DNA of 64,000 nt, taken from Mugil cephalus. Taxonomy: Eukaryota > Chordata > Actinopteri > Mugiliformes > Mugilidae. The notes under the pieces were generated by a model. It worked only from the letters and a program-made list of their open reading frames with translations. It had not been told where the DNA came from and searched no databases. A program made the position numbers and the translations under genes. The stretch covers positions 6,292,413 through 6,356,412 of the forward strand of contig NC_061783.1 in the NCBI RefSeq assembly GCF_022458985.1, written 5' to 3'. Shown in pieces: positions 1 through 12,081 of this stretch (position 1 is its first letter; each line of letters opens with the position of its first letter).

Positions 1-47
1 CACACTAACATTGGGGGTATTTTAGGGAGTGTAGCAGGGAACTATAC

Positions 48-3000
48 CTCCAGGGAACTCTGTTGTAATCTGGCCGGACTGCAAGCGCCAACAGACTTTC
101 CCAGATTGGAAGGTCTGGCTACTGGCCATGACGGAAACAGACTTAATCTTCATTCCTGCTGAAGCAAAGTCAAACTTCCAGCTGATTTTGCCCGACGAAG
201 ATCCTTCCGTTCGGGCTATGTACACCTAAAGAAGAAATCCAGTCAGGTCATTACGCCTCAAACTACATTCCCCTATTGATTTACATCAGTTCAATGTGTT
301 TATGTTGTTGAGAGAGATTTCAATCCGTCCATCAACAGGTGAGAGAAGTTTTTCCAGCCCCATACTCACACTAAACTGCCATTTATCAGAATTTTATTCA
401 CTCAGTGTGACACTGTTAATGTCAGCTGCCGTCATTGGTTAATTAATTGTAATCTGCAACAATTTTTGTGACAGTTTGTTGTCAAGACACAAGAACGAAT
501 ACAAAATAACAAAATTAACGTTCTTCCCAAAGATCACATACATTTTCATCTACGTAAATAGGAAGCTGAGCTGGTTTAATTCAATCACGCACACATGCTC
601 TAATTGATGAGTCTTTTCTCCACTTGGGGCAGCATTACACCGATTCTATTTGAACACCTGAACATATCAGAGGTGTTAGAAGGGATTTGTAGTTCTAGTA
701 CAAGGCTGCTCCTTTCCATGTTCTTTTTAATCTCAAACAGCAACTGCAACTTCTTTCAAATTATAATGTTTTACTGTTGTCATTACAACGGATTTAACGA
801 CCTGCAGAATTCAGGTGAAACCAGTTTTACAGTGAATACTTTCCGCCTGTTGTACCATCTCTGCCGTGACTTCTACAAAGCTTTATCTGGGTTATTTGAT
901 CTTAAAAATATTAAACTACACTGACTTTTGACTTTCAGCCCTTTTACTATTTTAAGGATGTCAATGTCAAACACAATATGTCCCTTGAAGGTCTCTAAAC
1001 GTTATGGCTTTGCCAACTTAAATCAGTGAGGTGCTCCTTAAAAGAGTTTATGCTCATGAGCAGAAAGCCTCTGAAATAATTATCTGTGCTGTTTGTAACT
1101 AAAATAGAGTTGATCTAATAGTTAACCAAAGAAGGTCACAACTGGCCACAATCAAAGTGTTTGCATGTAATAAAAATGCCCCTTTGACACAAAAGGAATT
1201 CAATAGCTGTGCAATTAAACAGCAACATTAGTTCATTTAAGACTTTAAAATAATAAGTTTTGTTTCTCCCAGAATAGTACACATACCATCTGCCAGTCAT
1301 TCTCCACTTTTCTGAAGACAGACTCCTTCCTCCACACACACTGATCCCAGCTCTGGATGATCTCAGAGTTGTTGGACACTCGGCAGTACTGGTCTTTGGT
1401 GGCATTGTAGTGCACATGTAGTAACCCGGCACTCTTTTCTTCCTCGGTAGCAGTAAACACGAAACCTGAAACCTGACAGAATAAAAACACATTTAAAGAC
1501 ACTTCGTCTTCAGTAAAATAAGCATCTGAAATGTGCATCCAGTCTAAGAGAACTCAAACTATTAGACTGATCAGAGTACAACAGACAAGGTTTTGTAACC
1601 TCATCTTTTGGGACTGATTTTGGGTTCCACGCTGGTGTCCATTCATGCAGTTTTAGCTTTGTGCAAAGTAAATTCAACAAACATGGAAGCTACAGAGACT
1701 CGCAAACCCACAACCCTACAAGTGTGCTGCCTAAAGGGTGAATGCTGAATTAAAGGTTTGGCTTGAAACATCAGAAACGCAAACAGGAGAGACTGAGTCA
1801 ATGGTTTCATATAAAAATTCAATACGGAGAAGTTGTTTATCCGATCTTTTCAAGGTCGAGAGAGAGAGACGAGATTAGCCGACATTTCCAGTTCTTTCAC
1901 ATATTCTAGACATTACCTGTAAGTGGCAGCAGACAACTACTAGTTGCCATGGATTCCTTTGAGGGTTTATATATCCACACACACATTTTTATATATATAT
2001 ATAAATTCAGTATTCAGACAAAACTGGACCAATGTACAACTTCACTTATCTGTTGTGACCATTACAAAGAATATCTAAAAGCAAATATTAACAAAGTTTT
2101 GGGCACAATGATGTTGAGGTCTACTGAAATGTTCAGTGAATGTCTGTGTAAGTCTACTTGAAATGTACTGTACCTGTTCGGAGGTCCCTGTATCGGCCGC
2201 TCCAGTCTCGCCCCGGGCTACCCTCCAGGCCAGAGACCCAGAGTTGCGGCCCCCCAGCTCTCCTGGTTTTGGTTTCTTTGGAGAAATGAACTCAACAAGC
2301 TCAACAAGCAACCTCTCGGTCAGCTCCTTCTTCCTGTTCGTGTTCGTGTTCAGTGACTGTTGCCTCTTCAGAGTCAGAGCAGAAAGCAGAGTGGTTTACA
2401 CGACAGCCTCCAAAGCAACTCTTCTTGTATGCGGGGTTAAAGGGTGAAGACTTACTGAAGCATTGAGGCGATTGATGTTGTGCAGCAGCCAGGCCTCCTG
2501 AACTCTGGTCCTTCTGGACAAAACCTCTGGATGTTTACAGGAATACCTCCACGTCACATCGACTACCTGCCCCACAAACACACATTTGTCACTCTACACC
2601 AGTGAAAACACCTTTTGAAACAGTTCATTATCTTTCCTTCAACATCACAACAAAATGTGCATCCTAAAACTAAGTCTTACCTAGAAACTGATTCAGCGAC
2701 TAAACTGACTTAGCCAACAGGTGCTACTACTGTTGCCCATGAAAGGTATGTCATTTCCTCACACTGGGATTTTTAGCCTAAAAAACGACTTAAAAATCAC
2801 ACAATGAAACTATTCAACTCTTAGTTTCCTTTAACAATAATCACTGGCGTTTAAAACTAATGTTTGTCTGAAGTACAGATTATTCAGTTCAGTCAAGATA
2901 ATCTTTACAAATACTTTGTGTATATTCTCCAAAATCCCAGATCATGACTGTGCAACACAGCTTGTCCAAAGTGCTGCAAACTATTTATCAATTAAACAAT

Positions 3001-6000
3001 TAATCATTAATAATTTAATATAACACAAGTGAAAATTCAGATTCACTGTTGTAAGCTGTTTGTTTTTAGGTGAGGTTTTTTAAGTCATTGCTAGTTTTTA
3101 AATACATGCTGTCTGACAGTAAAAGGTATGTACATATAAAATACATATAAAATTGTTCACTGACAAACAGGATCTTAAACAGGCAAAAAAATCTCAAGTA
3201 AAAGTTAGTATTCAACTAATGATAACAAAAGCATCAACAGTCCTAATATGTGTCCATTTTTCTGACCTGTTCCTTAGAGAAAGCCAGGACGTAGGCCAGT
3301 TTCTTTCCCCAGCCGACCTCGTACAGCAGCGGTTTATCACAGACGTTCTCACACGAGTCACAGTGGAGCCAACGACGCTGGGAGACCGAGTAAACCTCCG
3401 TCCACACGTGGTCTGCAACAACACACAGCTAAAATAGCATCGCATGCTCTTAATATATTAAATTCATGTGTGAAGGAGTCCTGCCAACATGTAACAAAAG
3501 CGAAACTCATCTATATATGAGCATAATTAATCAAAACTAGTGTTCAGACGTCTGTGATGCTTCTCAGTTATATGGGTCATGTTAAACCTAAATACTGGTC
3601 TTGATGGAGTTCCTCAGGGTGCTTTCACACCCAGATTTTGCTACGATTCAGGGAGCAATATAATATCCTTGGTTCGGTTCATGCTCGCAGCGCAATCAAG
3701 ACAATGTTCTGACATGACTTTGTCAAAATCGGGGGAAGGAGAAGGAGAACGGACACTAGAAAAAGTCCCAAATAGAGAGAACAGAGAGGAAAAGAAACAA
3801 GACAACAGTGTTAAGCCTCACGTGGCCAGAGAATCTGAATCCCTGTGAACTCTGTCCATCTTAGGTACAAAAAAAACAAATCACAGCAGTCAATACAACA
3901 GTGTACTGTACTGCAGAGCAAAGATCTGTACATTGGGGGAAACAAAACTACACCTTCACAAACAGTGGTCACATGTCAGCAATCCACCTACACCTGAACA
4001 TCAAGGTACCTTCTTTTAAGGTTGAGAATGTCACAGTTAGATTGTTTCAAAGAGGGGTGAAAGAAACCATCAATATCAAAGTGCTAAAATTCTCACTAAG
4101 GGGTGGTCTTATCACTTATCAGTCTCTTACAATATAGTCTTATCTCCTACTCATGACTGAACCCTTGTAAAAGGGTAAGTAACAATTCACTTTTTAGATA
4201 TACTAAGACGCGGATGACCAAGATTATTCAAGGACAGAACGACTCACATGACGGCTAGTGGGTTAACAACACTATTGCCGTAACAACCGACTTCAATAAC
4301 TCTCAAAAGCTTGAGATTCCTAGGAGTCTGTTTAGAATAGAAGAAACAGGAAAGGTTTTTAAGAAACTCAAAAAACTCTAGTTGCTTTGTTTTAAATATT
4401 TAATAATAGTCTAGATAGGGCTGCAAGGAAAACGTGTTAACGCTGGCGCCTCGTTGGTCACTCATGTACATACCTGTGCTGTCCCAGATGTACCTGGCCT
4501 CAAGGCCAAGGGCTCTGCAGCACAGGGTGAAACAGTTTGCCCACTCCCCACAGCGCCCCCTCCTGGTTTCCAACAACTTCTCAGGATGGTTATACCTGAT
4601 GTTCACAACAAAGAGCAGAGGGAAGGCTCACAAACTGTATAGTGTGTAGAACATAGAAGAAAATACTAGCTGCATAACTTCTTTTACTACTTAAATCAAA
4701 TCTCAACCTGAACCCTAACTCATTCACTTAAGAAGATAAAAAAAAAGCAACGCCAACACATACCTGGGGAATCTGGTGGAGAGCTTGCAGCTCTCACAGT
4801 AATGGTTCTCCACTGTGTGAGCGCCCCAGCGGCTGTCATCATCATCGCTGGGACTGAGGGAGCCTGCATGACTGGTCGGCCCTCCACAGCGGCTACAGGG
4901 CAAGCGGTCCACCCAAGAGAAGAAGTCCTGCTTGAACCACCTGAGCAACTCTAGTACCAGGAAGTCTTCTATTCCAAGTTTACAACCTACAAACAAGACA
5001 CCAAGTAATTTCGTTTAAACCCCCTGAAGCATCCAGACCTCAAACAGATAGCTTTAATGAAAGTGTGACAGGGCATCACCTGGGTCAGCCTCAACAGCAG
5101 CTCTGAGGTTTTTTTGAGCAGCAGAGGACAGCTCATGATGAGGGATGCAGTCCCTGGCCTTCTGCTGCAGCTCAGGGTTTTCGTACATCATCACATGTTC
5201 GAAGTTAGATTGAAGTGTCCTTAAGAAGCTTATACAGCTCTTCTGACAAACAGAAAGACATCCGGATCTCAACCCATGTCACCCAAAGAGGATATTCATT
5301 ACAACCTGGTGTATTTACAACAACACACACACCAGAGGGAAAAAGTGTGAGCTCCCAGCAGCAAAGAAACTAAATTAATTTTGTTTGCAGACTGACTGAA
5401 TACAAAGAACTGTAACAGCTGCAATTCGCAATGGTGGTTTTTATCCCACGCACCATTATAGGTAGGTAAAAGTGGATAACAGCAGTTTTACAGGTGCCTG
5501 ATTCCTGTGTTTACTTTCTTCATTTCCCCAATTCACTACAACAGAAGTTAACATGAGACATAGAGACAAATGGCACAAATTTATGGGTAAAACACCAGGT
5601 TGAAATTTTGAGAATCTGCCGAGATATGTTGAAATACAGCAGTTTTAAAAAGTTGTGAGGAACATTTCTCAATTTTTAAAGTCTCTTTAGTTGCAGACAA
5701 GACCAAGGATTAATAGAAAATAATATTGCCTGCCTAATCAATAATATAAATATATTTGGTGATGACGGGGCAAAATTCACAATAATGTTTAGAGACATTT
5801 GCATGAATTACAAAAAAAGGCTAAAATAAAATGATTGAAAATATAAATATGAAGCAAGGGGAAATCAGTTAATATCAATTCATTTAAATAAGAAACGCTA
5901 CAAAAAAGAAAGAAGCCTGCCTTTAGTAAAAGAAAAAAAAAAAGAAAAAAAGAAAAAATACCTCTCGCCTCTGATCCTGACCAACCCACCAGCCCTGATC

Positions 6001-7305
6001 ATATTCCTATGACACTTTGACACCAGAGTTACTGGATGATCTGAAGCCGGCTTGATGTCGACTTTCACCGTCAGCCTCCTCTGTGTACTTTCCATACCGA
6101 TATGAGTGGTGAATACTTTCGATGTCTTCATATGGTCTCGATCACTTCACTGAAGAAGAAAATGTCCTTACCAGGGATGATGGCTGCTGTGCGGGCGGTG
6201 TAACTGGCTGGCTGGAGGCAGCGGCAGAGTCCACTGGCGCTGAGGCTGAGGCTACAACTGGCCGAGTGGCAGACTGGACAGGACCCCCTCCATTCAGTCT
6301 CTGATCCCTCTCTGCTGCAATGGATTCCCTGATGAGCTTCAGCCGCTCCACTGATGCAGACTTGGGGAAGACCAAGTGAGTCTCAGCCTGAAAAACCAAG
6401 TAGTTTACGCTCAGGTATGCGAATGCCTGGATGCGCAAAATGATTCTAGGCAATGACATAGGCTAATAGTTATAATAGTTACCTCCTCAAATCCCATCTC
6501 AAAGAGACATTCCACAGCACCTTTGATGGGCAGCAGCTTGGTGGAGAAGGTAGGGTTGCCAATACGAATCGACCTGTACTTCTCTTCGTTGGGAAACCTG
6601 TTGGGGTGATGCATGATGATCATGTGAGGGAGTAGTAGCTGGTTGTCAGTTCGTTTTTTCACTTTATGCGAGAACTAGACCAACGTTTCCAACATTTCTC
6701 AGAGACATTAGAATACAAAAACAAGGCATTCCTACAGAAATTTCGGAGATAATTCTCAAACGCACTGGTGTTTTTCAGATAATGTTGGGAGAGGCACAAG
6801 TAAATAGTTTAAGTTAACAACTGTGAAGTGGGTGTGTCAGATCACGCTGAATTCACAACACCCTGCTGCAACAAGTAATTTTTGACAAATATTCTTTACA
6901 TATGTTGTAATAGGTTTTGATACAATTACGAAATAATAGTATATAAAGTAGTATTAGTAGTAGGCTGTTCAACTCGTCCTCAGTACGCCCCCTATGAATC
7001 CGCCTCTGGTCCTGACTTGCGCTTCTTAGTTCAGTCGTAATGTTAAATAAATAGGCGCGTTGTCACACGTAAAGACCAAAAGACAAGAATGTCAGCTATT
7101 ACTGTGTTTTACTTGACAGTCTGTTTCTAAAAACAAACAAAAAAAGAGCTCGAGCTTGACATACAACATCGCAAATGTGCCTTCCTCTCTTGTGAGAACC
7201 TTACCTTAAAATGTTGTCCGCGTATGTTAGTAACAACTTGGCGACGTCAAGGAAGACTTCAGTCGGATTTTCACTCAGTGTTGTGACCGCCGGTGACGCA
7301 GCCAT
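48..7305 (-). CDS. ngly1: NGLY1 copy A, peptide:N-glycanase 1 (3' end outside window)
   Basis: Cytosolic deglycosylase that removes N-glycans from misfolded glycoproteins exported from the ER, acting with VCP/p97 and the proteasome. Eleven coding exons on the minus strand: 7205-7305, 6483-6597, 6172-6387, 5080-5242, 4764-4986, 4474-4595, 3267-3412, 2456-2566, 2174-2365, 1287-1472 and 48-225. All have GT-AG borders and consistent phases. The final exon lies left of the window; using copy B's last exon the protein would be about 642 residues (human 654). Seen: an N-terminal PUB domain (about 12-99) with KYRSIRIGN; a Ser/Ala/Pro-rich linker; zinc-type cysteines C229, C232, C262 and C265; a transglutaminase-like core with catalytic C288 (RCGEW), H315 (DHVW) and D332 (HCD); and a C-terminal PAW domain. 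The triad sits exactly 21 residues before human C309/H336/D353. The start ATG is the first in a short leader facing OXSM. Confidence 0.96.
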
Positions 7306-7824
7306 GTTCGGGTTTACTTGCACGAGCGGAACCGTCCCGACACTTTTGAATTTGACTGCTAATGCTAACCGTGGCTAACTGACCGGGTCCTGAATGAAGC
7401 TGCCCTAGAAAAAGCCTATATAAATGCTACTTTTATGAAGCTGCTTTATAATGTCGTATTTGCTCGTTTTGTTTTGTTTTTTTGCAAAATAAATTCAGTT
7501 AAGCAGTGATAGATGATTCCATATTGTGGTATTGGCGTACGTGCGTTTTATTTTATATTTACAAGTGAATCGGTTCAGGCGTTTACTAGTACTACATACT
7601 ACGTTAGCTGCTCATGTGCAAATCAGAGGATGACATGAACGCGTCTTAACGAGTGACACTTAACGTTTAGCAAGTTCCCTGCTAAGTAATTTTTGAACTG
7701 AACATCCGTTTTGTGTGGAAGATATTTCACTTTTTGATTCGTTAAGTCTCCTTTCAGACCCTTATAGGAGAGTGATCGATGCTTAAAGCTAGCTGGCTGT
7801 CAAAGTTAGCAGAAAGATAGCAGA
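7306..7824. promoter_or_regulatory. Shared divergent promoter interval of NGLY1-A and OXSM-A
   Basis: These 519 bases separate the NGLY1 start codon (minus) from the OXSM start codon (plus), so both promoters and both 5' leaders must lie here. It is GC-richer near the NGLY1 end, becoming AT-rich toward the middle. A TATA-like TATATAAA occurs near 7417, but in a head-to-head housekeeping pair this may be chance. The same interval is kept in unit B with scattered substitutions and small indels. Divergent transcription is inferred from the gene layout; no start site can be read directly. Confidence 0.7.
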
Positions 7825-9949
7825 ATGTCTGCTTTATCAGTGTATTCCTGGACTAAACTCCAGTTGAGAACGCAGAGCATAATGTCTCTTCTCCAAAAGA
7901 ATGTCTGCATTTGTCCAAATCAAAATACAAGGCATCTCAGCTCTGGACAGCAGCACAGAAGGAGGGTTGTCGTTACTGGCATTGGGTTGGTGTGTCCTCT
8001 GGGCACGGGGACTGCTGTGCCCTGGGACCGCCTGATCAAAGGTCAGAGTGGCATTGTCGCTCTGGAGTCACAGGACTACAGGACTGTCCCTTGCAAAGTG
8101 GCAGCTTTGGTTCCGAGAGGGACGGAAGAGGGAGAGTTTGTGGATGAGAGGTTTGCCTCACGTGGGGAGATTAACAGCATGTCCCCAGCCACAGTGATGG
8201 CCCTCGGGGCCGCTCAGCTGGCCCTGGAGGACTCGGGGTGGTCCCCCAGGAGTGAAGAGGAGCAGCTCAACACCGGGGTGGCTGTTGGCATGGGCATGGT
8301 GTCGCTGGAGGAGATCGCTCGCACCTCCGCTGCCTTCCAAGAAAAGGGCTACAACAAAGTGAGTCCCTTCTTCGTGCCTCGCATCCTCGTCAACATGGCC
8401 GCCGGGCACATCAGCATAAAGCACAAACTGAAGGGCCCCAACCACGCAGTGTCTACAGCGTGCACCACAGGCACGCACGCAATAGGCGACGCAGCTAGGT
8501 TCATTGCCCACGGGGATGCCGTTGCCATGGTCACGGGGGGGACAGAATCGTGTGTCGGGCCCCTCTCAATAGCCGGCTTTGCCAGGGCACGTGCGCTCGC
8601 CACAAAATGGAACGACAGTCCCACGCTCGCATCGAGACCCTTTCACCCAGAGAGGGAGGGCTTTGTGATGGGAGAAGGAGCAGCCGTGCTCCTCCTGGAG
8701 GAACTGGACCACGCAGTGAAAAGAGGAGCCAGAGTCTACGCAGAGGTCCTCGGATACGGACTGTCCGGGGATGCTAGTCACATCACTGCACCCACTGCAG
8801 ATGGGGATGGAGCATTCAGGTCACTCACTTTTATAATATGCAATGTGACAAAATATTCCAACTTATTCCGCAGAACTGCTCACTTTAATTCCTGCAGGTT
8901 GGAAATCATACCATAAGTCTGCTTAACCTGCAACTGCAGGGTCACAAGACGGTGACACAAACAGAAAAGCACAATTGATTTTGTAGTTTTATCTCTTCTT
9001 GAATTGCAAGTTAAACTTGCAATAAAATTGGGTTGCCATTGCTTTAAAGGATTGTTTTCTAATAATAGTCTTATAGTTTTCTTGTAGTTTTTGTCAGCAT
9101 TTATCATCAGTAATTACAGCACTGTGTGCACCAAGTTAAAGTCAGTTTGTTTCCAGCAGATGGTCATGCAGATGGTGAGGAGAGATGGGGAGGTTTCTGG
9201 AAATACCTTAAAAGTTATTAACCAAGATTATGGGTTTTCCGACAGTTCTGTTAATTGATTTGTGTGCCAAAACATGAGAGGCAGGCACTGGGGCTAATTT
9301 GGGAAAACACATCACCATAAAACGTCAGACCAAATGTCTGCAGAATTTAGTGATAATTTCGGGGTTTGCAAAAAAAATCTAAAATATATTGACTGGTGCA
9401 ACATTAATTTCTCAGATGTGGGAGTATGGAAACATAACTTAAACAAATTAAGTTGAGGAAAATAGAACAGTGACATCAGCCACAACAACAATGGGGTAGT
9501 TGTTATAAACCTGCGATATTCTTTACCTCATCCATTGTCTCTACAGGTGCATGTCTGCAGCCTTAAGGGACGCAGGCGTCTCACCGGAAGACGTCACATA
9601 CATCAACGCCCACGCCACATCCACGCCTTTGGGCGACGCAGCAGAAAACGCAGCCATCAAGAGGCTCTTCCAGCAAAGCGCAGCCAACCTGGCTGTCTCC
9701 TCCACCAAGGGAGCCACAGGACATCTACTCGGGGCCGCTGGTGCCCTCGAGGCAGCGTTCACCGCTATGGCCTGCTACCACGGGGTCCTGCCCCCAACCC
9801 TCAACCTGGATCGCACAGAGCCAGAGTTTGACCTGAATTACGTCCCCTGCACGGCTCAGGCGTGGCGGACTCTGGGGCGGCGCGTCGCCCTCACGAACTC
9901 GTTTGGATTCGGCGGCACAAACGCCTCACTGTGTCTCGGTAGCATGTGA
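7825..9949 (+). CDS. oxsm: OXSM copy A, mitochondrial 3-oxoacyl-ACP synthase
   Basis: Beta-ketoacyl-ACP synthase of mitochondrial type II fatty-acid synthesis. It condenses malonyl-ACP with a growing acyl-ACP in the matrix and supports octanoate/lipoate supply. Two coding exons, 7825-8819 and 9547-9949, joined within an Arg codon (AG|G), give 465 residues (human about 459). Seen: an Arg-rich, acid-poor N-terminus (about 1-47) typical of mitochondrial import; the thiolase fold from RRVVVTGIG onward; active-site C213 (STACTTG), H354 (INAHATSTP), K386 (SSTKGATGH) and H391; and the C-terminal FGFGGTNA glycine loop. A second in-frame Met at codon 20 (7882) is an alternative start. Residue 217, four after the catalytic Cys, is Thr here but Ala in copy B and human. 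The intron is 727 bp. Confidence 0.97.
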
Positions 9950-10131
9950 TAACACACTGGGGCTGTTGTGTTAAAAATGTGATCTGACCCAGGCTGTACT
10001 CTTCACCTCTGAAGCGGTTCTAATGAACTGACGATGTGACCTCCTCCACAGACACTGGGACTGATCTTGTGGGTTTTCATTAACCGGCTTTGAGTAGTAT
10101 ATTAGGATAAAAATTCAGATGGTAGTATTCA

Positions 10132-10137
10132 AATAAA
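10132..10137 (+). terminator. Likely polyadenylation signal of OXSM-A
   Basis: AATAAA lies 183 bases past the OXSM-A stop codon. The matching site in unit B reads AATACA. Unit B instead has an AATAAA at 22202-22207, where unit A has AATGAA. Confidence 0.55.
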
Positions 10138-10170
10138 CTGTGAAAGTCAGAGGTGAACCAAGCTGAAATA

Positions 10171-10573
10171 CAGTGATCAGCCACAACATTAAAACCACCA
10201 GCCTGTGAAGTGAAAAACATTAATGATCTCATTAATGTTATTACTGTTATGTACTAACTATTTATTTTGATTCCTGCCACCACCTGAACATTGACCAAGG
10301 ACAACTCCTTTCTCTTCCTCCTCCTCCTCCCCATTGATCATTGGTCCCTTGGTCTCTGGTCCTTCTCCTTCCTTTGACCACTGTTGATAGATCATAAAAG
10401 CAGAGCAGAAACACCCAACAACAGCGGCAGTTCTGGAGATGTTCTGACCCAGTCGTCAAGTCATAACAGTTTCATCCTTGTCAAAGTCTCCTGTCATCAA
10501 CTTTAAGGACAAAATGTCCAACTTGCTGCCTGAGAACATACTTCACCTGTTAGTGGTTATAATATTATGGCTG
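10171..10573. mobile_element. Tc1/mariner-type MITE in unit A
   Basis: A non-autonomous element starting CAGTGATCAGCCACAACATT and ending with the rough inverse (GGTTATAATATTATGGCTG), flanked by TA on both sides as expected for Tc1/mariner targets. It carries a polypyrimidine stretch and no open transposase frame. The body resembles a Tc1-ended repeat family common in teleosts. A homologous copy sits at the same place in unit B (22369-22745), so it inserted before the duplication. Confidence 0.75.
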
Positions 10574-11334
10574 TACACTGCCCAGCCTGAAATTCCCCAA
10601 ATGGTGGCCCTCGCTATCAAGACTCGTACCAGCCACCTTTCTAGTCAGCATTTGCACCAAGTTGCACCAGAATATATTTAATATATTGTATGTCAGTTTG
10701 GTTAATGCAACCATTAAATTAAATTAAAAAAAAACAAGTTCCTCTTCCCTGAAGTGCTGTGAAACCTCGAAAATATAACACCTGTTAATTACGCTACTCA
10801 TACATTTTTCCAACATTGCATGCATGTAGACTCATGGCAAAAGGATTTCTGTTTGACTCTGAATAATGCTCTGCCTTAATGGCTTTATATGTTTGTGATA
10901 ACATGTTAACGTGGCATGTGGGATACAATGGACATGTGCAGGGGGGGTGTAGGGAAGGGAGGCGGTCCATCTAGTTGATGATGGCAGGCGATGTTGTTCT
11001 CTTGACCGGATAAAGAATTGAAAATAATTTATATGTGACAAACATTTGTTTGATGTTCATTTAAAGGGGGCACCGGTCTCATGGAGGTAATCAAGTAGGA
11101 TAACAGACAAACGGACAAGCGGTGGCACAGTAGGCCTAAACTTCCAACAAAGATGCTAACCGGGACACTTGCTTCAAAATAAATACTGTACAAAATGCGC
11201 GCGCTGAATAGGTTTACAGTTTCACGTGGAGAAAAAAACACATTAAAACAGTCGCTTGACTGGAACGCTTGGGGAAAAGACACAATTAAATACGTTTCAT
11301 TTAGAAATAAAACGAATATTAGCTAACAGTAGCT

Positions 11335-11530
11335 ACCGATGTCCGGCTCCGCCATCTGCAAGATAGACGGCGAATCGTCTCGCATATAAACCGACCAATC
11401 AGACGGCTGCTTTTCAAAAGCACCGGCATTTAGACCAATAGGAAACGTCGGCTTGCTCGTCTTCCAACGCAAGATGGCGGCAAAGACTCAGTCAAGCATC
11501 AGCCCTGGAAGAGCTCACAGTCAGTAATAT
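11335..11530. promoter_or_regulatory. Orphan CCAAT/YY1-type promoter, possible truncated first exon
   Basis: Two CCAAT boxes in the same direction (GACCAATCAG near 11394 and GACCAATAGG near 11433) sit between two ATGGCGG motifs that face outward. On the plus strand AAGATGGCGGC at 11471 is a textbook YY1 site and opens a 17-codon frame ending at 11527. On the minus strand ATGGCGGAG at 11355 opens six codons and then meets a GT donor (exon 11337-11355). This is the look of a housekeeping promoter with a first exon whose gene body was left behind at the breakpoint. In human the neighbour on this side of NGLY1 is TOP2B, transcribed away from it, which makes TOP2B a candidate; the few residues do not prove it. 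Confidence 0.5.
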
Positions 11531-11753
11531 AATACATATGTTATTATCACAGCTTTACACTTTAGACTCCACAACCACACTACAAAAATATCTTTATTAC
11601 CATACACTACATGAGTTCTTTTCATCACAGCAACTCAAAAATTAATCTGATCCATTTAGAATTGCAAACACACATCACTGGGTATGACCAGATGCAAAAA
11701 AACAAACAACAACAACAAAAAAAAACATAATACACACTCACCAAAAGAGACAG

Positions 11754-11759
11754 TTTATT
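11754..11759 (-). terminator. Possible polyadenylation signal of NGLY1-B
   Basis: Reads AATAAA on the minus strand, about 320 bases past the NGLY1-B stop codon. A nearer canonical signal was not noticed. Confidence 0.35.
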
Positions 11760-12081
11760 ACAAACAACAGATCTGGAGCCACATGCGCTCCCTTGCGTAC
11801 TATGTGGAATGTCTCCGCGCATCACATATGACCAGCAGATTCACAGTGGAGGCAAATTGTCAAAAAAAAAAAAAAAAAACTTATATGGCTTTATGGTTTT
11901 TAAAAGATAAACATTAAAAGGTTCAATTCAATCATCTATCATTAGGCCATGCATGTTCTATCGTCCTGGAGAGAATACACATTTATATAGTGCACTGATT
12001 TTGTCAAGAGGTGCCTGTCGCCTCCACAGTTTGGTAAAGAACAATTATGGGTTAATTTTTTTTTTAAGTTAAAAACTACTG

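Larger units (their letters stand above)
1..11114. repeat. Tandem segmental duplication, unit A (left end outside window)
   Basis: This segment matches 12302-23290 in the same orientation, with a running offset of about 12.30 kb at the left and 12.17 kb at the right. It contains NGLY1-A and OXSM-A plus their flanks. Similarity to unit B stops sharply near 11112, shortly after a shared stretch ending in an AACAGAC motif. The left end lies outside the window, by extrapolation about 1.2 kb away. Divergence is uneven: about 1.2% in OXSM coding sequence, about 10% in the 3' part of the OXSM intron, and zero across 597 bp of an NGLY1 intron. Seen directly by aligning the two halves by eye. Confidence 0.97.
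11115..12081. other. Junction spacer between the duplicated units
   Basis: Left end of unit B, between the duplication breakpoint and the NGLY1-B stop codon. It contains an orphan promoter-like block (11335-11530), the 3' flank of NGLY1-B, several A-rich runs and a minus-strand AATAAA at 11754-11759 that could end NGLY1-B transcripts. The corresponding sequence for unit A lies outside the window. Confidence 0.8.

Noticed and set aside
2396-2447. Frames running through NGLY1 splice sites, such as exon 8 reading on past its donor
   Set aside because: Conserved donors and acceptors and the match to human NGLY1 place the exon ends inside these frames.
3901-4137. 78-codon plus-strand frame identical in both units (also at 16205-16441)
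   Set aside because: It lies inside an NGLY1 intron on the opposite strand, within the 597-bp tract where the DNA itself is identical. Frame preservation is therefore uninformative, and no motif is seen.
5963-6095. Possible extra NGLY1 exon between exons 3 and 4, with a donor-like AGAG|GTATTT
   Set aside because: It would break the reading phase between exons 3 and 4, has no counterpart in human NGLY1, and unit B has indels that shift its frame.
7414-7424. TATATAAA as the OXSM TATA box
   Set aside because: It lies about 400 bases from the OXSM ATG in a head-to-head housekeeping pair, where TATA use is uncommon; no start-site evidence.
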